In this document: positions 1-14,045 of the stretch, piece by piece
Layout: every line of letters starts with the position of its first letter
How positions within the stretch are numbered: the first letter of the stretch is position 1
NCBI GenBank assembly: GCA_020086605.1
Contig: JACBWW010000008.1
Span: 10,883,708-10,947,707, forward strand
Length of the DNA: 64,000 nt
Direction of reading: 5' to 3'
Source: Lanius collurio
Taxonomy: Eukaryota > Chordata > Aves > Passeriformes > Laniidae
Translations under genes and position numbers: made by a program
Notes under the pieces: model-generated
Seen by the model: the letters and a program-made list of their open reading frames with translations, nothing else
What the model was told of the DNA's origin: nothing
Database searches by the model: none

Positions 1-3000
1 ACAAAAAAATGGGCCGTGGAAGAGGACTAGTCTGTGGTTTCATAGTAAAAAAACAGCAAATCATTTTTCAAATAAAGCAACATACAGTTGCACTAGGTTT
101 TACTTTACTGTTTTTGATGTGTCACTCTTACATATTTTTCAAGCATAATCATAAGCTTTTAAAAACTGGAATTTTTTTTAAACTGATGGGAAAAATAGCT
201 TACCATCAAAATTCTGTCTTGGAAAAACTGCTCGTTACAATAATGTTCTGGAAGAGAAGTGAGTGACAGTGTTTAATTTTATCACCCAAAAAATACTTAT
301 CCCAGAAAGTAAAAGATCCCACTTTGCTGCTTGACAAGCTTCCAAGGAGAAAAGCACATACCACAAAATAAACACTTCCAAGTGGCACAGCTGTATACTA
401 ACAGGAGTTACCACAAGTTCAAGAAGTTCTCTCGTGCCTTTTCTTACCCTTTTGATTTGACTAGAGCAGAAACAATTTGACATATAAGATGACTTGCAGA
501 TCTAGTAGCCTGATAGTCTTTTTACTCTAGGGAATTGTATTGGCATTCACTAATTCAATGTTCCAAGGAGCTAAAAGACTGTCACTGAGCTGCTTTCATA
601 AACATTGCCTTCCCTTGAAACATACAAGGCACCAGGCAAACACTCCTGAGGATGTGACACTCAGGAGTTGAATGATCCAGCACCTACAACTCACAATAAG
701 TACTTCTACACATTGAAAATTCAATCTCAGTGAATATTTACACGTACAGTTTTCTCCACACCTACACATGTGCCAATAAAATTTGATGAGTAGAATATCC
801 CTGGGAAGAAAAAATTCATATAGAAGGGAGCAAATTTGGCACGGGTAAAGCCAGAGAATTTAGCAGTTGAATACTTCACCGTAGAAGGGATTTTTCACAG
901 TGTTTGCCTGGCTACAGTGTATACCACTATGGCACATGTGTCGTTTACTTACTTAGCTCGTACAGGTAACACATGGCTGTGACTGCCTGTTTCACAAGGG
1001 CACCTCAGCAATTAAGGCTTGAAACTGCATGCACCCAAATGGAAAAGGGGAGAAATCATTGAGAACCACAAGTTTTGCCTTCCGGATCACACTGACCTTA
1101 CTATGTGAGGTCAAAGGCACTGAAGGATATCAGGAAGGTGCTGCCTGTGGTGGAATATCACATCACAAGTAAGAAGCAATGGAGGCAATGTAGGTTATGT
1201 CCAACTGGGTTGCAACAGGGGCAAACTCAGAACGTGTCCATGGACATTAGTGTCTCAGCTGGTAGGTGGTAACTTCTTGAAGTTCTACTTGGATCATATC
1301 CTTGAATAGTCACTCACAAGTGAAATATTGAAAATTAGGAATAGACCTAGCAGAAAAATAAAGCAGCACTAACAATGGCAAAGGAAGTGTTTTAAAGGCC
1401 AAGTTTTAAGGTCAGAGGGTTAGAAGGTTTTTTCTTTAAAAGAGTGATGGGAATTTACGCAAGAAAAAATGTCAGCCTTTAGAGGAACACTACAAAAAGA
1501 TATTATGAGCATTGGGACAGTGTTCACTACCATATATTAAACTGGGTGGTGAAAAGTGTCTTTGAGAGCAGCAGACATCCTTTTTTTCTGAAAAGCAAAC
1601 AAAACAAGGGTAAAACACTTTCTATCAAGTGGAACTCGTATCAATACACTCTCAGTGACATGCCAAGAACAGTTTGATCTCCAAGGATTTTAGTAAGGAG
1701 ACATGATCACCAGATGATCACCAGGTGACTGGGCAGGAACAAAACTAGATGGTTCTTCCACATGGAGTAAGCAATCTGTCTCCTTGTTTGCATTTGTTTC
1801 AGCAAATCACATAGAAGACATGCCTTGCCTTCATCACTCATCCTCTTCTCTCCCATTGGCAGCACTCTCTTCTGTTGTGTTTCAGGACACCAAAGACTCA
1901 TGCTAATGATGAAAACTCCTATGTTGACAAGGTTCTGCTTCAGTGCAAGAGTAGGGGGCAGGGGGGAAAGCCCTCAAGATAAGGACTGCCTTTTTATGGT
2001 ATCATGTCCAGTAGCCAAGGCAATGAAATCTTTTAAATGGAATGACTTAATCACTTGTCCTCAGAAAAGTCTTTCTCAGTATGGACTTCAACCATTTTCT
2101 CTTCCACTGGGACTCTACGTGTGATATATTCCCTATTTATCTGAATGCCATTCCTAAAAGATAACTGTCAATTATTAATATTGAATAATAAAATATTAAA
2201 TACTCTTTTTTTGGTTTTGAGGCACTTTATATGGAAAGGGATTTTTAGTGAAGGTATAAATTTGTACATTTGTTATATTAATGTTCTAAAAGTTACTGTA
2301 TTCCAGACTGGAAATAAAGCCAATACATCTGAGAAAAATAATATACATTCATCTATACAAACAGTTGTACAATCTTCCCTCTCTATTGTCTCACTTAAGT
2401 TTATTGAGACTCTCTGTGGAATTATGACTTTCTTTTCCTTCCAAATCAAAGAATTTTTTTTTCAGCAATTTTCATTTTGAAGCCCATGGAGTACACTTCA
2501 TAGTCATTAAAAGTTACAAGTAGTATTGGAAAAGGTTCAATGGGCCATAGTTCATTTATGAGCTTTTCTGTAAGAGCATCAAAGTCTGAGAAAAACATTT
2601 GTTAATGTTATTTCCTCTTCTCTATTGTTCCTACTCCATGTCTGAACACCAAAATAGCCTTGAAGAATTCAAATATTTAAACAGTTACAACAGAAAGAGT
2701 TACACAACTCATTAGTTTTGAAAGAAATTCAGCATACAAGTACTACTCTCAGGGTGTCAGTTCCACCACTCTGGTCTTGCTTAAACACACAGACTCCTTC
2801 TTACTACCTTGTTGCCCTGCAAGGGAACTGTCTCTCATATTAAACACCTCACCTGCTCTTTTCATGTCTACAGTGTGCATAAAGGTTTTGGAGTCTTTTG
2901 CCAAAGTGGAAAGAGCCCAACAGAAGTGAGTCAGACATCTACCAAAGCAAGTTTGATCAGGCCATCTTTTCCTTGCAAAATGAAGTGTTTGGGCAGAACA

Positions 3001-3702
3001 AAAGAGCACCTATCTGGAAAAAAAAAAAAAAAAAAAAAAAGAAAGAAAGAAAGAAAAGAAAAGAAACCTAGGTCATTTCAAGCTATGAAGAAATCAGAAA
3101 TCACCCAAAATTAAGATAATAATTCTTTAAAGAGGCAAGCTACTTAAACAGAATTTTACCTCAGAAGTTAATGCCGATGCCCTTCATTATTACGCCCATG
3201 TGCCACCCAGAGCCAGTACACAGCATGAGGTTGTCACTATGGAATCCTTGAAGATGCTGGCACTTCTCCCTTCAGGAACCAAAATCTCTGCTTAGGGAGG
3301 GGATTTAGCTTTAATCAGCATACTCTGTGTTGCCACTTGTTCTGCTTCCACAGATGTTATGTGGAAGGTCTGGGAGTCCAAAGGCATGCCAAGTTAGGAA
3401 AGCCATTCATTTCCTTCAAGGGGCCATTTACTTTTCTTTTTGGTCATAAAAGGGGCTGACAAGAAGTGGAGTTCCTCACTGCTGCTGCTGGATCTTGTCC
3501 ACTTTTTGTCCATGTTTTGTAGGTGAAAGGATGACCTGCCTGGAACATGCCTGGCAAGTTGTCGCATCTCCTCCTGTCAAAGCCATACAGCTCCTTGTTC
3601 ATCCTTTCCTTCTTCTTTTCTCTGTCCAGGGCATCAGCCATCCTGGATACACTCTGTCAGGAGGCTTTCAGCACCATAAGCACAGCTTAGGCAAAAACTT
3701 GG
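1..3702. other. Intergenic, far downstream of DMRT2
   Basis: AT-rich DNA with only short, overlapping, unrecognisable open frames. Apart from the A/GAAA repeat at 3018-3066, I see nothing in it. Confidence 0.6.
3018..3066. repeat. A-run followed by GAAA microsatellite
   Basis: A run of 23 A is followed by GAAAGAAAGAAAGAAAAGAAA. It resembles a retroposon tail, but no parent element is recognisable upstream. Confidence 0.9.
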
Positions 3703-4400
3703 TGTCGTGATTTTAGAAAGGGTACTCCCCAGTTTAGTGCTCCCCCGAGACTCTCCAAAGCATGCTGCTGCTCACTCACTCCCCCTCCTCCTGTGTGGGA
3801 TAGAGAAGAACTGGAGGCACAGTAGGTAAAGACCATGGATTGAGATAAGAATTTCCTGGAAACAGCAATGAGATAAGAAAACAAACACTGGCAGCAACAA
3901 TATTCACAACAAAGTGAACAAAACAGAGAGTGATTCATTTGCAAAAATGCTCACTGCACAGCTTGACGTTACCACAGCCACAACACCTTGACTGCTTCAT
4001 CCAGCTTGGAAACGGCATTATTCAATCTCTCCCTCTGGACTGGAACCTGCATTATCCAGCCACTCATCCATCTTGGAACCAGTGTTACCCCACGTCTCCC
4101 TCCATCATGTTTACTTGACCAGAAGGAAACCCTTCTCCTTGGAAGAGACTCCCTTCCCACTGTCCTGGGCAATGATGTGATGTGGTATAGAAAAGTCTCT
4201 GTGTCCTTATCATGCTCCTTCTGGCTACTGCAAAAATTAGCCCCATCCTGGCTGGAATCAAGATACCTGGTAAAAGCTCCAAGGCACGTACTATTGCAGC
4301 TCATTAGTGCAGTGATTCCTAAAAACGTTGGTGCACAGTTATCTATGTCTTCCCTATCGTGCCACTGCAGGTTCTGAGCTTTACCACAAATATAATGCAT
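3703..4400 (-). mobile_element. Degenerate avian ERV LTR, copy 1
   Basis: It begins TGTCGTGATTTTAG, the reverse complement of the LTR end seen at 49715. Next come GCTGCTCACTCACTCCCCC, GTGGGATAGAGAAGAACTGG and GGATTGAGATAAG, a block familiar from the U5 side of a related bird LTR subtype. Further on, GATGTGATGTGGTATAGAA and CCATCCTGGCTGGAA echo the U3 region in reverse. It is strongly diverged, and the right boundary is approximate. Open frames here (up to 184 codons) are not recognisable proteins. Confidence 0.6.
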
Positions 4401-7400
4401 GTGGTACTGAGTACAAGTCTGCAGTTTCTGGGTGTTTTGCATTCTTTTGTGGACTTGAGAACCAAAATTTTCACATGCACAAAAGTTTCCCTCAATAACA
4501 AGGGCTTTTCTTCTTTTCATCAATCATAGGCAGAAAAAAATCATAGTCTTGATGGGGCTTTTTCTTGCCATTTTAAAAGGAAAGGGCAAGCAATGCAATT
4601 CCAGGGGCACCAGACTTCAAGAACCATCGTCCTCCATCTCATCACCACCATCTCTATATTTCAGCAACACCACCGAGGCAGAAAAGATTAAAGTGATGAT
4701 GCCATTACAGGATCTATCTCTAAATTTTCTGCTGCTATAGTTGTTCCTTTCTATAAAATGCAATTGAAACTATTGATAAAATAGGCACCTCAAGGGAGAT
4801 TTTCCAAACTGCAAAAATAATTATTGTATTTTCCATTAGCAATACACGAAAAGTGGTCACCCAGCTACTTTATACAGATGCAGTGTATCTGAGGTATAAT
4901 TTCCAGGGGATCTCCATGGACTTGACATAGTCAACAGGCACTGGAAAGGAGCTGTAAGTTGTGTATTTCCAGTGGCCTACACATGATGGGCACCACAGAT
5001 GGAATTAACTTCAATCTTTAGCAAAGTCATTGATGATAAAGAGAATTACGGACTGAACTGGAAATGGGTGAATAAATAAAGATGGTTGCAAAAAAATCAT
5101 GTTTAAATTACTTGTGATTTTGGGATTAGCAATTTTTAAATAGTCTGTAACCTATTAAAACTGCTTGCAGAAAACATTTTCTTTCTGAGTTGTACTTTGG
5201 AGCAAATTTTGAGGAGGTTATGAATAAATATTGCTGCCTTGGATCAAAATCATCATTACACCACTCTGAAACCACAACCATTGCCCAAACCGGGCAAAAG
5301 TAAGAGGACAACAGCAAAAATCTGTCTTTGCCAGATCTGGAATGGCCTGTCCTTTACTGAGTCCAAGTGGTGGAGTAAGTTTGTTTCCTGTTTGCACCCA
5401 GAACACTAAGTTAGCCACAGCCTGTTTTCTGAAGCACACAGAGAAGTCACAGAACCTCCTACCTTCAAAACCCCCTTGTAATGAGTGATTAAAACTTCAC
5501 AGCAAGTCAAGGCCCCCACTGAACTGTCACAGCATACCTGGGTGTGCCGTTTGAACCATCCCAGATGAATAAGGTTTTAGATGGGTGGTCACTTTGCTGA
5601 TCACTAATGTAAATGTCAGTCCCTCTGTAACATGAGCAGCTAGAAGGGAGAACTCAAGAATGGCTACTGAAAATCCATTACCTCTTAGAACTTTTCCACA
5701 GCTCTCTGTTTTCACCACTGTATTAAAGAGCCATTCAATCCCAGACAACAATACACATTTCTTTTACAGCACTCAGTGTGCCAGCAACACTTATGTATCA
5801 CAGAGGTGAATTTGCACTTATTCAGCAAAAGTTAAAGGAACAGAGTTTGCTTGAATAAAGATGTTTAACATGCCATGGCATCAGCTGCTTGCTGCTGGGA
5901 GAGAAGAACTGAAATGATACATGTTTCATCCTCCACTAATCCACTGCTGCAATGGACTATCTGTTAAACACCCTTCAAAGCTGACAAGCCAGGAAGGCTG
6001 AGGTTGTTCAGGTCGCTCTTGCAACAGTGAGCACGGTTAACTTCAACAGACATTGGCTACAGTCGTTTCTTAGTATGGCTGCAGAGAGCTAATTAACCTC
6101 TGGCTGCACATCTGATACATCCTAAATCATGGCTGAGACTTTTTGGGAAGCTGATCTCTGTGACTTGAGAAGTCCTTCAATTCTCCAGCTGTGATGCTTG
6201 TACATCACTGCTTTGGAACAGTTTATTTCCAGAGGATTTTTTAATAACACCTGAAATCATTTTAAGTCATCTCTGCTCTCTTTTGCATTCCGCTCTGGGC
6301 ATTTTCCTCCTCTGACTATACACACCCTTTCTTGCTCTTTTCCAGGAGCATTGACAATAAGAAAGCAGAAACATTTACTTCTTTTTCTGTTCACATGACT
6401 AGAATTTATTTTCCTGTGAAATATCATCCTTCAAACAATCACAGTTCATGTAAACCTGTATGATTGACTTATCTGAGCTTCTTCCAAGATTAGTACTTAA
6501 CATATCTTAAGCCAGGAGCAAGGATGTCACTTGTTGAGGCATTAAAGACATTCAACTGTATCAAGTTAATTTCTCAGTTAAAAGAGCCCAAGGTCAAGGG
6601 CTACCACTCAGAAGTATGGGATAGATGCAGGTGGGTTTTTCTACCTGTGGTTCAGTTCACATGTAGACTTTAACTGAACACTCAGCCCCGGGATTAGCTG
6701 CTTTTGGTAGTGTTTTTCCAGGCTAGCTGTAAATAGCATGATTTTAAATTCACTTTGGTTTGTTTTCAGTCAACAGTGATAGAAGAAATCATAGTGCAGA
6801 CTAATCCAGCAGGAACCTATCCCTGAAAATGTGCAAGCAACACACAAATTGTTTTCCATTGTTGTATTGGTGAGTAAAGTTCATACTGGCTATTGTCAAA
6901 ACAAATCCTAATATCACTCTGACTTCACCTTTAGGCAGCTCATAGCATGGGAATTTATCTAATAACTTTTCCTGAATAGCTGCTTTTTCCCCCTTTCTTC
7001 CTTTACACTATTGTAAAGGAAGAATTGTATTCTCCCTTTAGTTTTTCTTTCAGTATTCACCCTTGTTGATAGCTATATAGTATTAAGAATTTTAAGAATT
7101 TTCAGCCCATATTCTTCTCTCTGTGATCATGAATCTGTAGTTTCTGTGGAAAATTCTGCTTAGTGATGATTGTTAGCTGGCTTGTTTCTTCAAAATTACT
7201 ACCCAGGTTATTTCCCAGCACCTTGAGTCTTCATAGTGAAGGAGGAAAAAACAAAATCCTAGCTTTGCTCTGTCACTAATAAACACATAGCAACAGGAGG
7301 ATGAAAAGTAACAGGGTCTCAGTATGTCTGTTCTTTTTCCAGGAGCTGACTGTGAAGAAAGGAGAGGTAGAGAACAAAAGGTGAGTCAGGTCTTCAATGA

Positions 7401-10400
7401 AGTCTGCCACCCATGCAGAATTTTCCTTCTGCATCTTCCATGTAACATTCATTACCACTCATGGTTTCTCCTTCTGTTCCATTCAGTCACAGGCTAAACC
7501 TATTATCCCTTTCTGACCACAGCTTATTCACTGTGCTGCTCAAGACAAGGGGTGCCAGGCAGTGTGTCATTATAAATCATCCTGAGGAGTTTTAAACTGA
7601 TGGGCACATCTAATTAGCAAATTGCCTCATTCAAATGTCCTCAGAGGAGTGGGAAGTATGGTGTTTTCTAAAAAGTTTTAAATGAAACAAAACATGTCGT
7701 GCATTTGTTGCCTTCTAATAAATGCAGGAAGTGTCTAACTACCAGGGTTGAGATGCTCAGGTACGGTTTTGCAGAATTGCAGACAATTTCTACTGATGGT
7801 TACTGCTGGAAAAAAATTGTTTTGGAGGAATTTTAATTTTAATTTAGTTTCTCTACCCACATCAGAATGTCTCCCTCCCTTTTGCCCAATATGCAGCTAA
7901 TCTTAATGCTTCTTTTTCTGAAAAAGTAGTTCTTTTTGAATTTACTACAAAGTAACAATTGAATCTTTCATCCTTACATCCATACAATAAACTTTTTCTG
8001 TTTGAATTCACAAGTAAATTATTAACAGAGAAAATACCTAACAAAAGTTAGAAAAATAAAAGTTGTGTCCAAAGGGTTTTCTTATTTCATTTGAGAATAC
8101 CTTCCTGATATCTATGAATAAACAGTTTCAAAACTCTTTTGTAAAGAAGAGTTAGAAGTGAGACACCTGACCTTGAAAAACACTCAGCTTGAAACAAAAG
8201 TTACAGCGTCTAGAAGCCAGAAGTAAAAAAAAAAAAAAAGTATCATAATGCCAGGTGATGGATAAACATATTCCAACATGGATTTAAATTGTCATGCCGT
8301 GCCAATATGCTGTCACTCCTGAAAGATTAGTCTGGCATTGTAAAGATTTTCATCCAACAAAAGTACTGAGAAGTCAAAAGTGTGCTGTCTAGTTTTATAT
8401 CAACAGAATGTAGAGTTATATTAAGTAAATAGGAAGAAAATTGTATAAGAGGTATAACTGTTGACACGGAGGTTTAGAAACAACAAAGGAAGCCTTTTAA
8501 AATGTCATTGCAGTCAGATAAGAAAATGTATCTTTTATCACTTCAGAAAAAGGGGGGGCAGCCCTCAAACTACAGTTTCCAAGAAAAATAGACATTAACT
8601 CATGGGGAAGAGAAATTTCACCTTTTCACCAGCTTAATCCACACATGTTTTAGGGATACCTGATACTTTTATTTATGTGTTTCATATCCTATTCCCTTAC
8701 AAACTTTTTGTTAGCTTAAGTAGCACAGCCTATAAAGGTAGCAGAACTGGCACAATAAAGGCCCTGACGCTAAGCAGCCCAACCATGGTTAATGAGTGCC
8801 TGTTGCAAACACTGCAGAGGGGACAGCTGAGGCAACCCCAGCCCTGGTCCCCAGCTGCCAGCTTCCCTGCTGGCAAGGGTGCAGGCACCAGGATGCTGCA
8901 GGAGATTCCCACTCACCTGTCCACCCATCTCAGAGGCCGAGCAATGTTGGGATGGACTGGCCAGAAACTGGATTATTCTCTCGAGAAGCTCTGCATGGGA
9001 AGTAAATTTTTTCATGCTAGTCATGAGCTAAAATACTTCAGCTTTCCCCTCCCTCCCAGAAGTGTATGTTACACCACAACATCTTGGGGAAATGCAGGGA
9101 GAGGAGGTTTGAAAGTTTTTGTGAATCTGAGCTTAAACAGGTACAGAAGATTAAAAACAAAGGTAATGGGTGTGGGGGGAGGTGTGATGAACTCTAGTTG
9201 CTGCCATTCCACAGTTTCACCTTGAAGTAATTATGATGACGATATTCTATGAATAACCATGTGAGAAATGCATCTTTGCAGCTGGAGTACAGAACTGGGG
9301 GCCAGGAAATCCTCAGCCCTACACCACGACCCTGAGATAAATTGATCTCACAGTTTTGGTTTGCTCAATTAGACTTCCTTTCTCCGCATGAAGCTCCGCT
9401 TCAACCGGGGAGCTCACTGATGGTCACATCTCATGTGGAAAGAACATACCCAACCCACAGCAGGGCAGCAGAGAGTGACAAGCGGCATCAGTACTCATCA
9501 TTGAACAGGGAGCAGGGGTGCCCTCACCTCAATCCCTAGGGCAGATCCTAAGGCACTGAAATCTACAGGGTCCCAAAGTTAGGGCAGACGAGAAAAGAAT
9601 TGCTCTGCAGAGCCCTTGCAAGCTTTGGTGGAGCTGAGCCCAGTCTGTCTGTAGTTCACACATGGCAGGAATCCGTGTCCCATTATATCCCTGATTCATG
9701 AAAAACAGCCTGAGCTACCTCAGAGAAACTCTTACTGTACAAAGCACAGAGAGCATCAGCCCTCCAGGGCCTCACCAGGGTAGCTGCTGCTTGCTGCGTG
9801 TCCATCTGTGCCAAAGAGGATATACAGTAGAACAACCACTAAATGTCACCCTGAACCACATGCAGGTCCAGCAATACAATCCAAGAATTTAGCTCTGCAT
9901 TCTGAGAAACATGTCTCCATTTCAGCCACCCTCTCCCTGGTTAATTTAAGCATGAATGGGGGAATACACAATAAACTCAAAAAGGCCCTGAGTGGGAGTG
10001 ATAGGGATTATCAACTTCTTCTGTGCCCAACCCTGATCCTGGAGGATAGAAAGGCTCACCAAATACAGCCTTTTCCCCAGCTTTGCATGCAGCTTGCCTC
10101 CACTTCTACTCCACTGGAACAGCATAACTGCTGCTGCTCACCTTGACCCACGAGCACCGCAGCCCAGGAGATTCAAGGTGGCCATAAAGTGCCATACTTC
10201 CCTCCCTGCCTCCATGTTGCAGTTCTTTCTCTTTGCAGAGAGAACCCCCAAAATTCAGTTCCTACCACTGCAACTCTAGTAATTCCTGCTGGGGATGCAG
10301 CCCCTCCGTATCTAAGTCCCCAATTTGAATTCCTCAAGAATATTCCCATTACACACCAGCTGTTCGGGCTATCACATAAGCAGCAGCCTCAACAGAAAGA

Positions 10401-12291
10401 CCAAAGCCTGCATGGGCAGAGGAAATGAGCTAAGCTCTCACCCTCCACAAGTAATCCTTCCAGACCATGGTGGAGGTATGGTGGCTACAGATGCTGCAGG
10501 AAGGTTTAAAGAGGCTCTCTGAGTGAATACCAGTCTTCAGTCTCTGATCTGTTGTGTTAGCAGTATATTTATCATTTGCACGCATGGAATTCAATTCCCT
10601 GCACTTTCAAAAATGTGTATTTTAAATAACTCAACCCTAGAAATGTACATGTTCTCATAGTTTCACATCAGTTTTTTGCACAGCTGCCAAAAGCCTTCAC
10701 ACCCCCTTGCCTAGCCCACCTGTGTAAACACTGCAAAAGTTGCTCTTTGTGAAGCACAGGTAGAGTCTTGTGGCTAGATAATTAGCAAAAAAGGGACAGA
10801 GAAGTTCTTTGCAACAGATGTGGGAGGGTTCTGCCCCATCCAAGTTGCTGTGCATTAGATGGTAACTTTTATATTTCCCTTACAAATAACAGTAGTTTAA
10901 ATGCAGTGTAGGGGACGTGTTTGGCATTTTTGACCAAACTAAAGTTTTTACAGCCTCTTTAAATGTTTTCTGATTGAACAGCATTGCAGAAGGCAGCAAA
11001 TACGCAACACTTCAACTCATCTTATTTGCCTTACTATGTGTTTCTTATCTGTGCTGAACAGCACTTTTGCATGCAAACGCTCCTATTGATTTCAAAGAGC
11101 TTGAGCATATAATAAAACATACTCAACATGAATCAATAGCATTCCTCCTATTTTTCTTTCTAGGTTCAATGAGAGAATGGACACGAATGCAGTGAAACTG
11201 GAAAGAGACCATCAAGCTTCTGGGAGAGGTTTTGTGGGTGTGATCTGAAAGATGGTCTGAGGAGCATCTAAGTGCAAGGTCTCCTAATAAGTGCTTCCAG
11301 GATGGGCTCTCAAATTTACTGGTTAGTGTTACACATTTTGGATTTACCAGCCTTATGTGCTATGAACAGGCCTGCTGAAGATGTACAGCATGTTATTTGT
11401 GGAAATTTAAATCATCAAGCATGGCAGTAAAAGCGTGACTGTCCCAGAAAGGATGAAGACAAAGAATAAGTCATTTTTGTGTCACTCCACAGTAGAAATC
11501 CTTTCCATAACAACAAGTCGTAAAAATTATGAAGAGAACTGACTGTCCTCTCACCTTGCACCTGATAATTTTTTTCAGAGAAACCTGGTTCAACAAAGTA
11601 CCATTTTCTCTGGAGTCACACCACAGCCCCATGAAGAGCTTTCTGACAGAGATTTTATGCACCATCTTTGGCCTATGTGTAGCAACCTTACCAGGCTTTT
11701 CATGCTCAGGCTTCCTCATGCTTGGCAATGAGAAGACAAATAACTGACCCAAAGCAGAGCTGCTATTCAGCTCCTGTACAGCCTCAAAACCAACCCAAAT
11801 CTCTCATGCCTGGCAAGCAAGAGGAGTGCTTTTCCAGATCAACTGTGAGCTGCACATGGCTACAGAGTGCTCAGGCCCTGAACTGGAAGCAAAGGAAAGT
11901 CTATGCAACTTGCTTCCTGTGTTGCATGACTGAGTTCAAACTTTTAAACAGGTTTATTACTATCCATCTGTACTTTCGACACCACCATGAGACCAAGAAA
12001 TTCAACATTTCTCTTTAGCCAGAGGCAAAAATACTTCAAATGCTATTGCAGAAGAATGTAAAAAAAAAAAAAAGAAAATCATAGGGAAAATCATGTCTAG
12101 CAGGCTTGCTTGTAGGTCTTGTTTAACCAAAGAAAGCAAGCTGCATCAAGCAATGTACTAGACAGCATGTTTTAACAACTGCAGACTGGAATGTTACTTT
12201 GCCCATGTCATGTTCCAGGACAGTGAGTAAAAGGAGTGGATGTTAATACATCACATTCATTTCTATCCATTTTCTACCCAGCTAAGGGGAA

Positions 12292-12292
12292 N
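12292..12292. other. Single ambiguous base (N)
   Basis: One uncalled base in otherwise continuous sequence. Confidence 1.
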
Positions 12293-13676
12293 TTGTTTCT
12301 CTTTTCACACTAAGTCAGTTTTGTGCACTACAGAAGAGGCTGTGAACAGCAGTAGAAGTGCTGATCAGTAGCAATAATTGGTAGCATAGAGAGTGAAACT
12401 GGGTTAGTTTAAAATTCTCTAGGCATTTTTAGTATTCACGCGTATGAAAAAGATATCAAGGTAATGAAACAGCACAGTTACTCCTTCAACTGCTGGCCAA
12501 CAGTGGTCCTATCTGACATCTCTGAAGTTCTCAGGAAGATTGACAATGAAATCAGAATAGGAATCACTCATCAGTCTCAAGAGTCCCAGGGTTAAAAAAA
12601 AAAAAAAGCCATTGAAGGTCAATCTGTAAGCAGTTTCAGTTTCTCTTAATATATCAGAAAGAAATATCTTTCAGAAAATGTTTTTCACATGATGACATAT
12701 GTGACTGCTTGTTGTAACTATCATCATGATCATTTACTTCCTCCTGATTAGAACTCACTTTTCCCCTCTGTTCTTTATGCAGTACTGCAGGGTCTGGCCC
12801 AGGTCTGTCAGAGAAAACAGCCACGTTCCATTTGTGCTGTGTTTCTCACTGCAGAGTCCTTCCATAGCCAGCACACACTTCAAGTTGCAAGTGACAGGAT
12901 TCTACCCTCAGCCTTTGGCAAACTGAAGGCTGTACTTTCCAAGCATAAGGACATGTTGCTGTATAAGACTTTTAATTTTCCCCACCCACATTTACAATGT
13001 CACTTGTAGAACAGAAATAACAAACTGAAGCAGGAGCACCTGTTCCTAGAGGAAGAAGTTCTAATTGCCTGTTATAAACCAATCAGGATAATTTAAGTAA
13101 ATCAACCTGTTGTAACTAGTAACAATGACTAGTCAATCTATTTTTATGGTCTGTATTTAACATTAGGCTTAACTACACTGTGTAACTTTAAAATAAAATC
13201 CTGTCTTGATTTTATAGACTCAAATAAATTTGTGCTAAAAAGGCAGGTAGGTGAAAAGGAGTGTCCCTTGGTATTCTTTAACTAGGGCATTGATTTAGCT
13301 CTGCTGCAGGCATTTCTGAGGCATATCAGCAGCAACAGGACTTTGGCAACTGAGAACTCGGTTGTCCATTTCCTTTATTCCTGCATATATACACAAAGTA
13401 TACACTACAACACAGAGTGCCTGTTGTGTACCTGTTTGCTGATTTTGTTGCTGTTTTTTAATTTTCTTTTAGAGTTTGGTCTCAGGTTGCACATGTCAAC
13501 AGTATTGTATTTGCAGTAGGTTATTTAACAATGTCTCTTTACAATCTGGTATTCCACAAGCCAGGAAGAGACAGGGTGTGAAAGTACAAAATATGTCTCT
13601 AGCCCCTGAGAGTCCTTGTAAAATACCCCCGTGAAGATGTTTTCCTGTTTTACTTGATCTCGAGTCTTCTTTGCAT

Positions 13677-13710
13677 CACACACACACATGTACAAACACA
13701 AACACACGCG
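13677..13710. repeat. CA-rich microsatellite
   Basis: Interrupted CA repeat (CACACACACACACATGTACA and on), a simple sequence repeat. Confidence 0.8.
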
Positions 13711-13779
13711 TAGAATGTAGAAAATTAAGAGCAAAGCTGTGAAATCTTCCACTCTTACTGTTACGAGTTCCTGCTAAAA

Positions 13780-14045
13780 TCAGAGGCGTCATCTAGTGGG
13801 CACCGGGAGGAATAGGGATGCGGCAGGCCGCTGGTGGATGTCTCAGGAAGGAGTAAGCAGAGGGTCGGAGCAGGGATGCAGGCAGTACCTCTCTGCGGCC
13901 AGAGGAGGAGGGCAGCGAGAACAGGGGGCCCGAGAGCTGTGCTGCAGCCCAGTCACATCCCTCCCAAACAACAGGGAGCTGCCGCAAAACGGACACGATT
14001 CTCTGATTCGAACTGCGAGGGTGATAAGGAGTCAGCCCTAATTCA
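13780..14045. promoter_or_regulatory. Isolated GC/CpG patch with CTCF-like motif
   Basis: GC-rich sequence stands out in an AT-rich intergenic region 18 kb downstream of DMRT2. CATCTAGTGGGCAC at 13790-13803 fits the CTCF core. Open frames on both strands here are short and unrecognisable. A repeat origin cannot be excluded. Confidence 0.35.

Larger units (their letters stand above)
4400..13779. other. Intergenic, no gene seen
   Basis: AT-rich DNA with A runs at 8226-8239 and 12060-12073. A slightly GC-richer stretch at 8760-10500 has short unrecognisable frames. No LINE or LTR match was noticed. Confidence 0.55.

Noticed and set aside
3969..4523. 184-codon minus-strand open frame
   Set aside because: It lies mostly in a degenerate LTR, overlaps a long frame on the other strand, and resembles no known protein.
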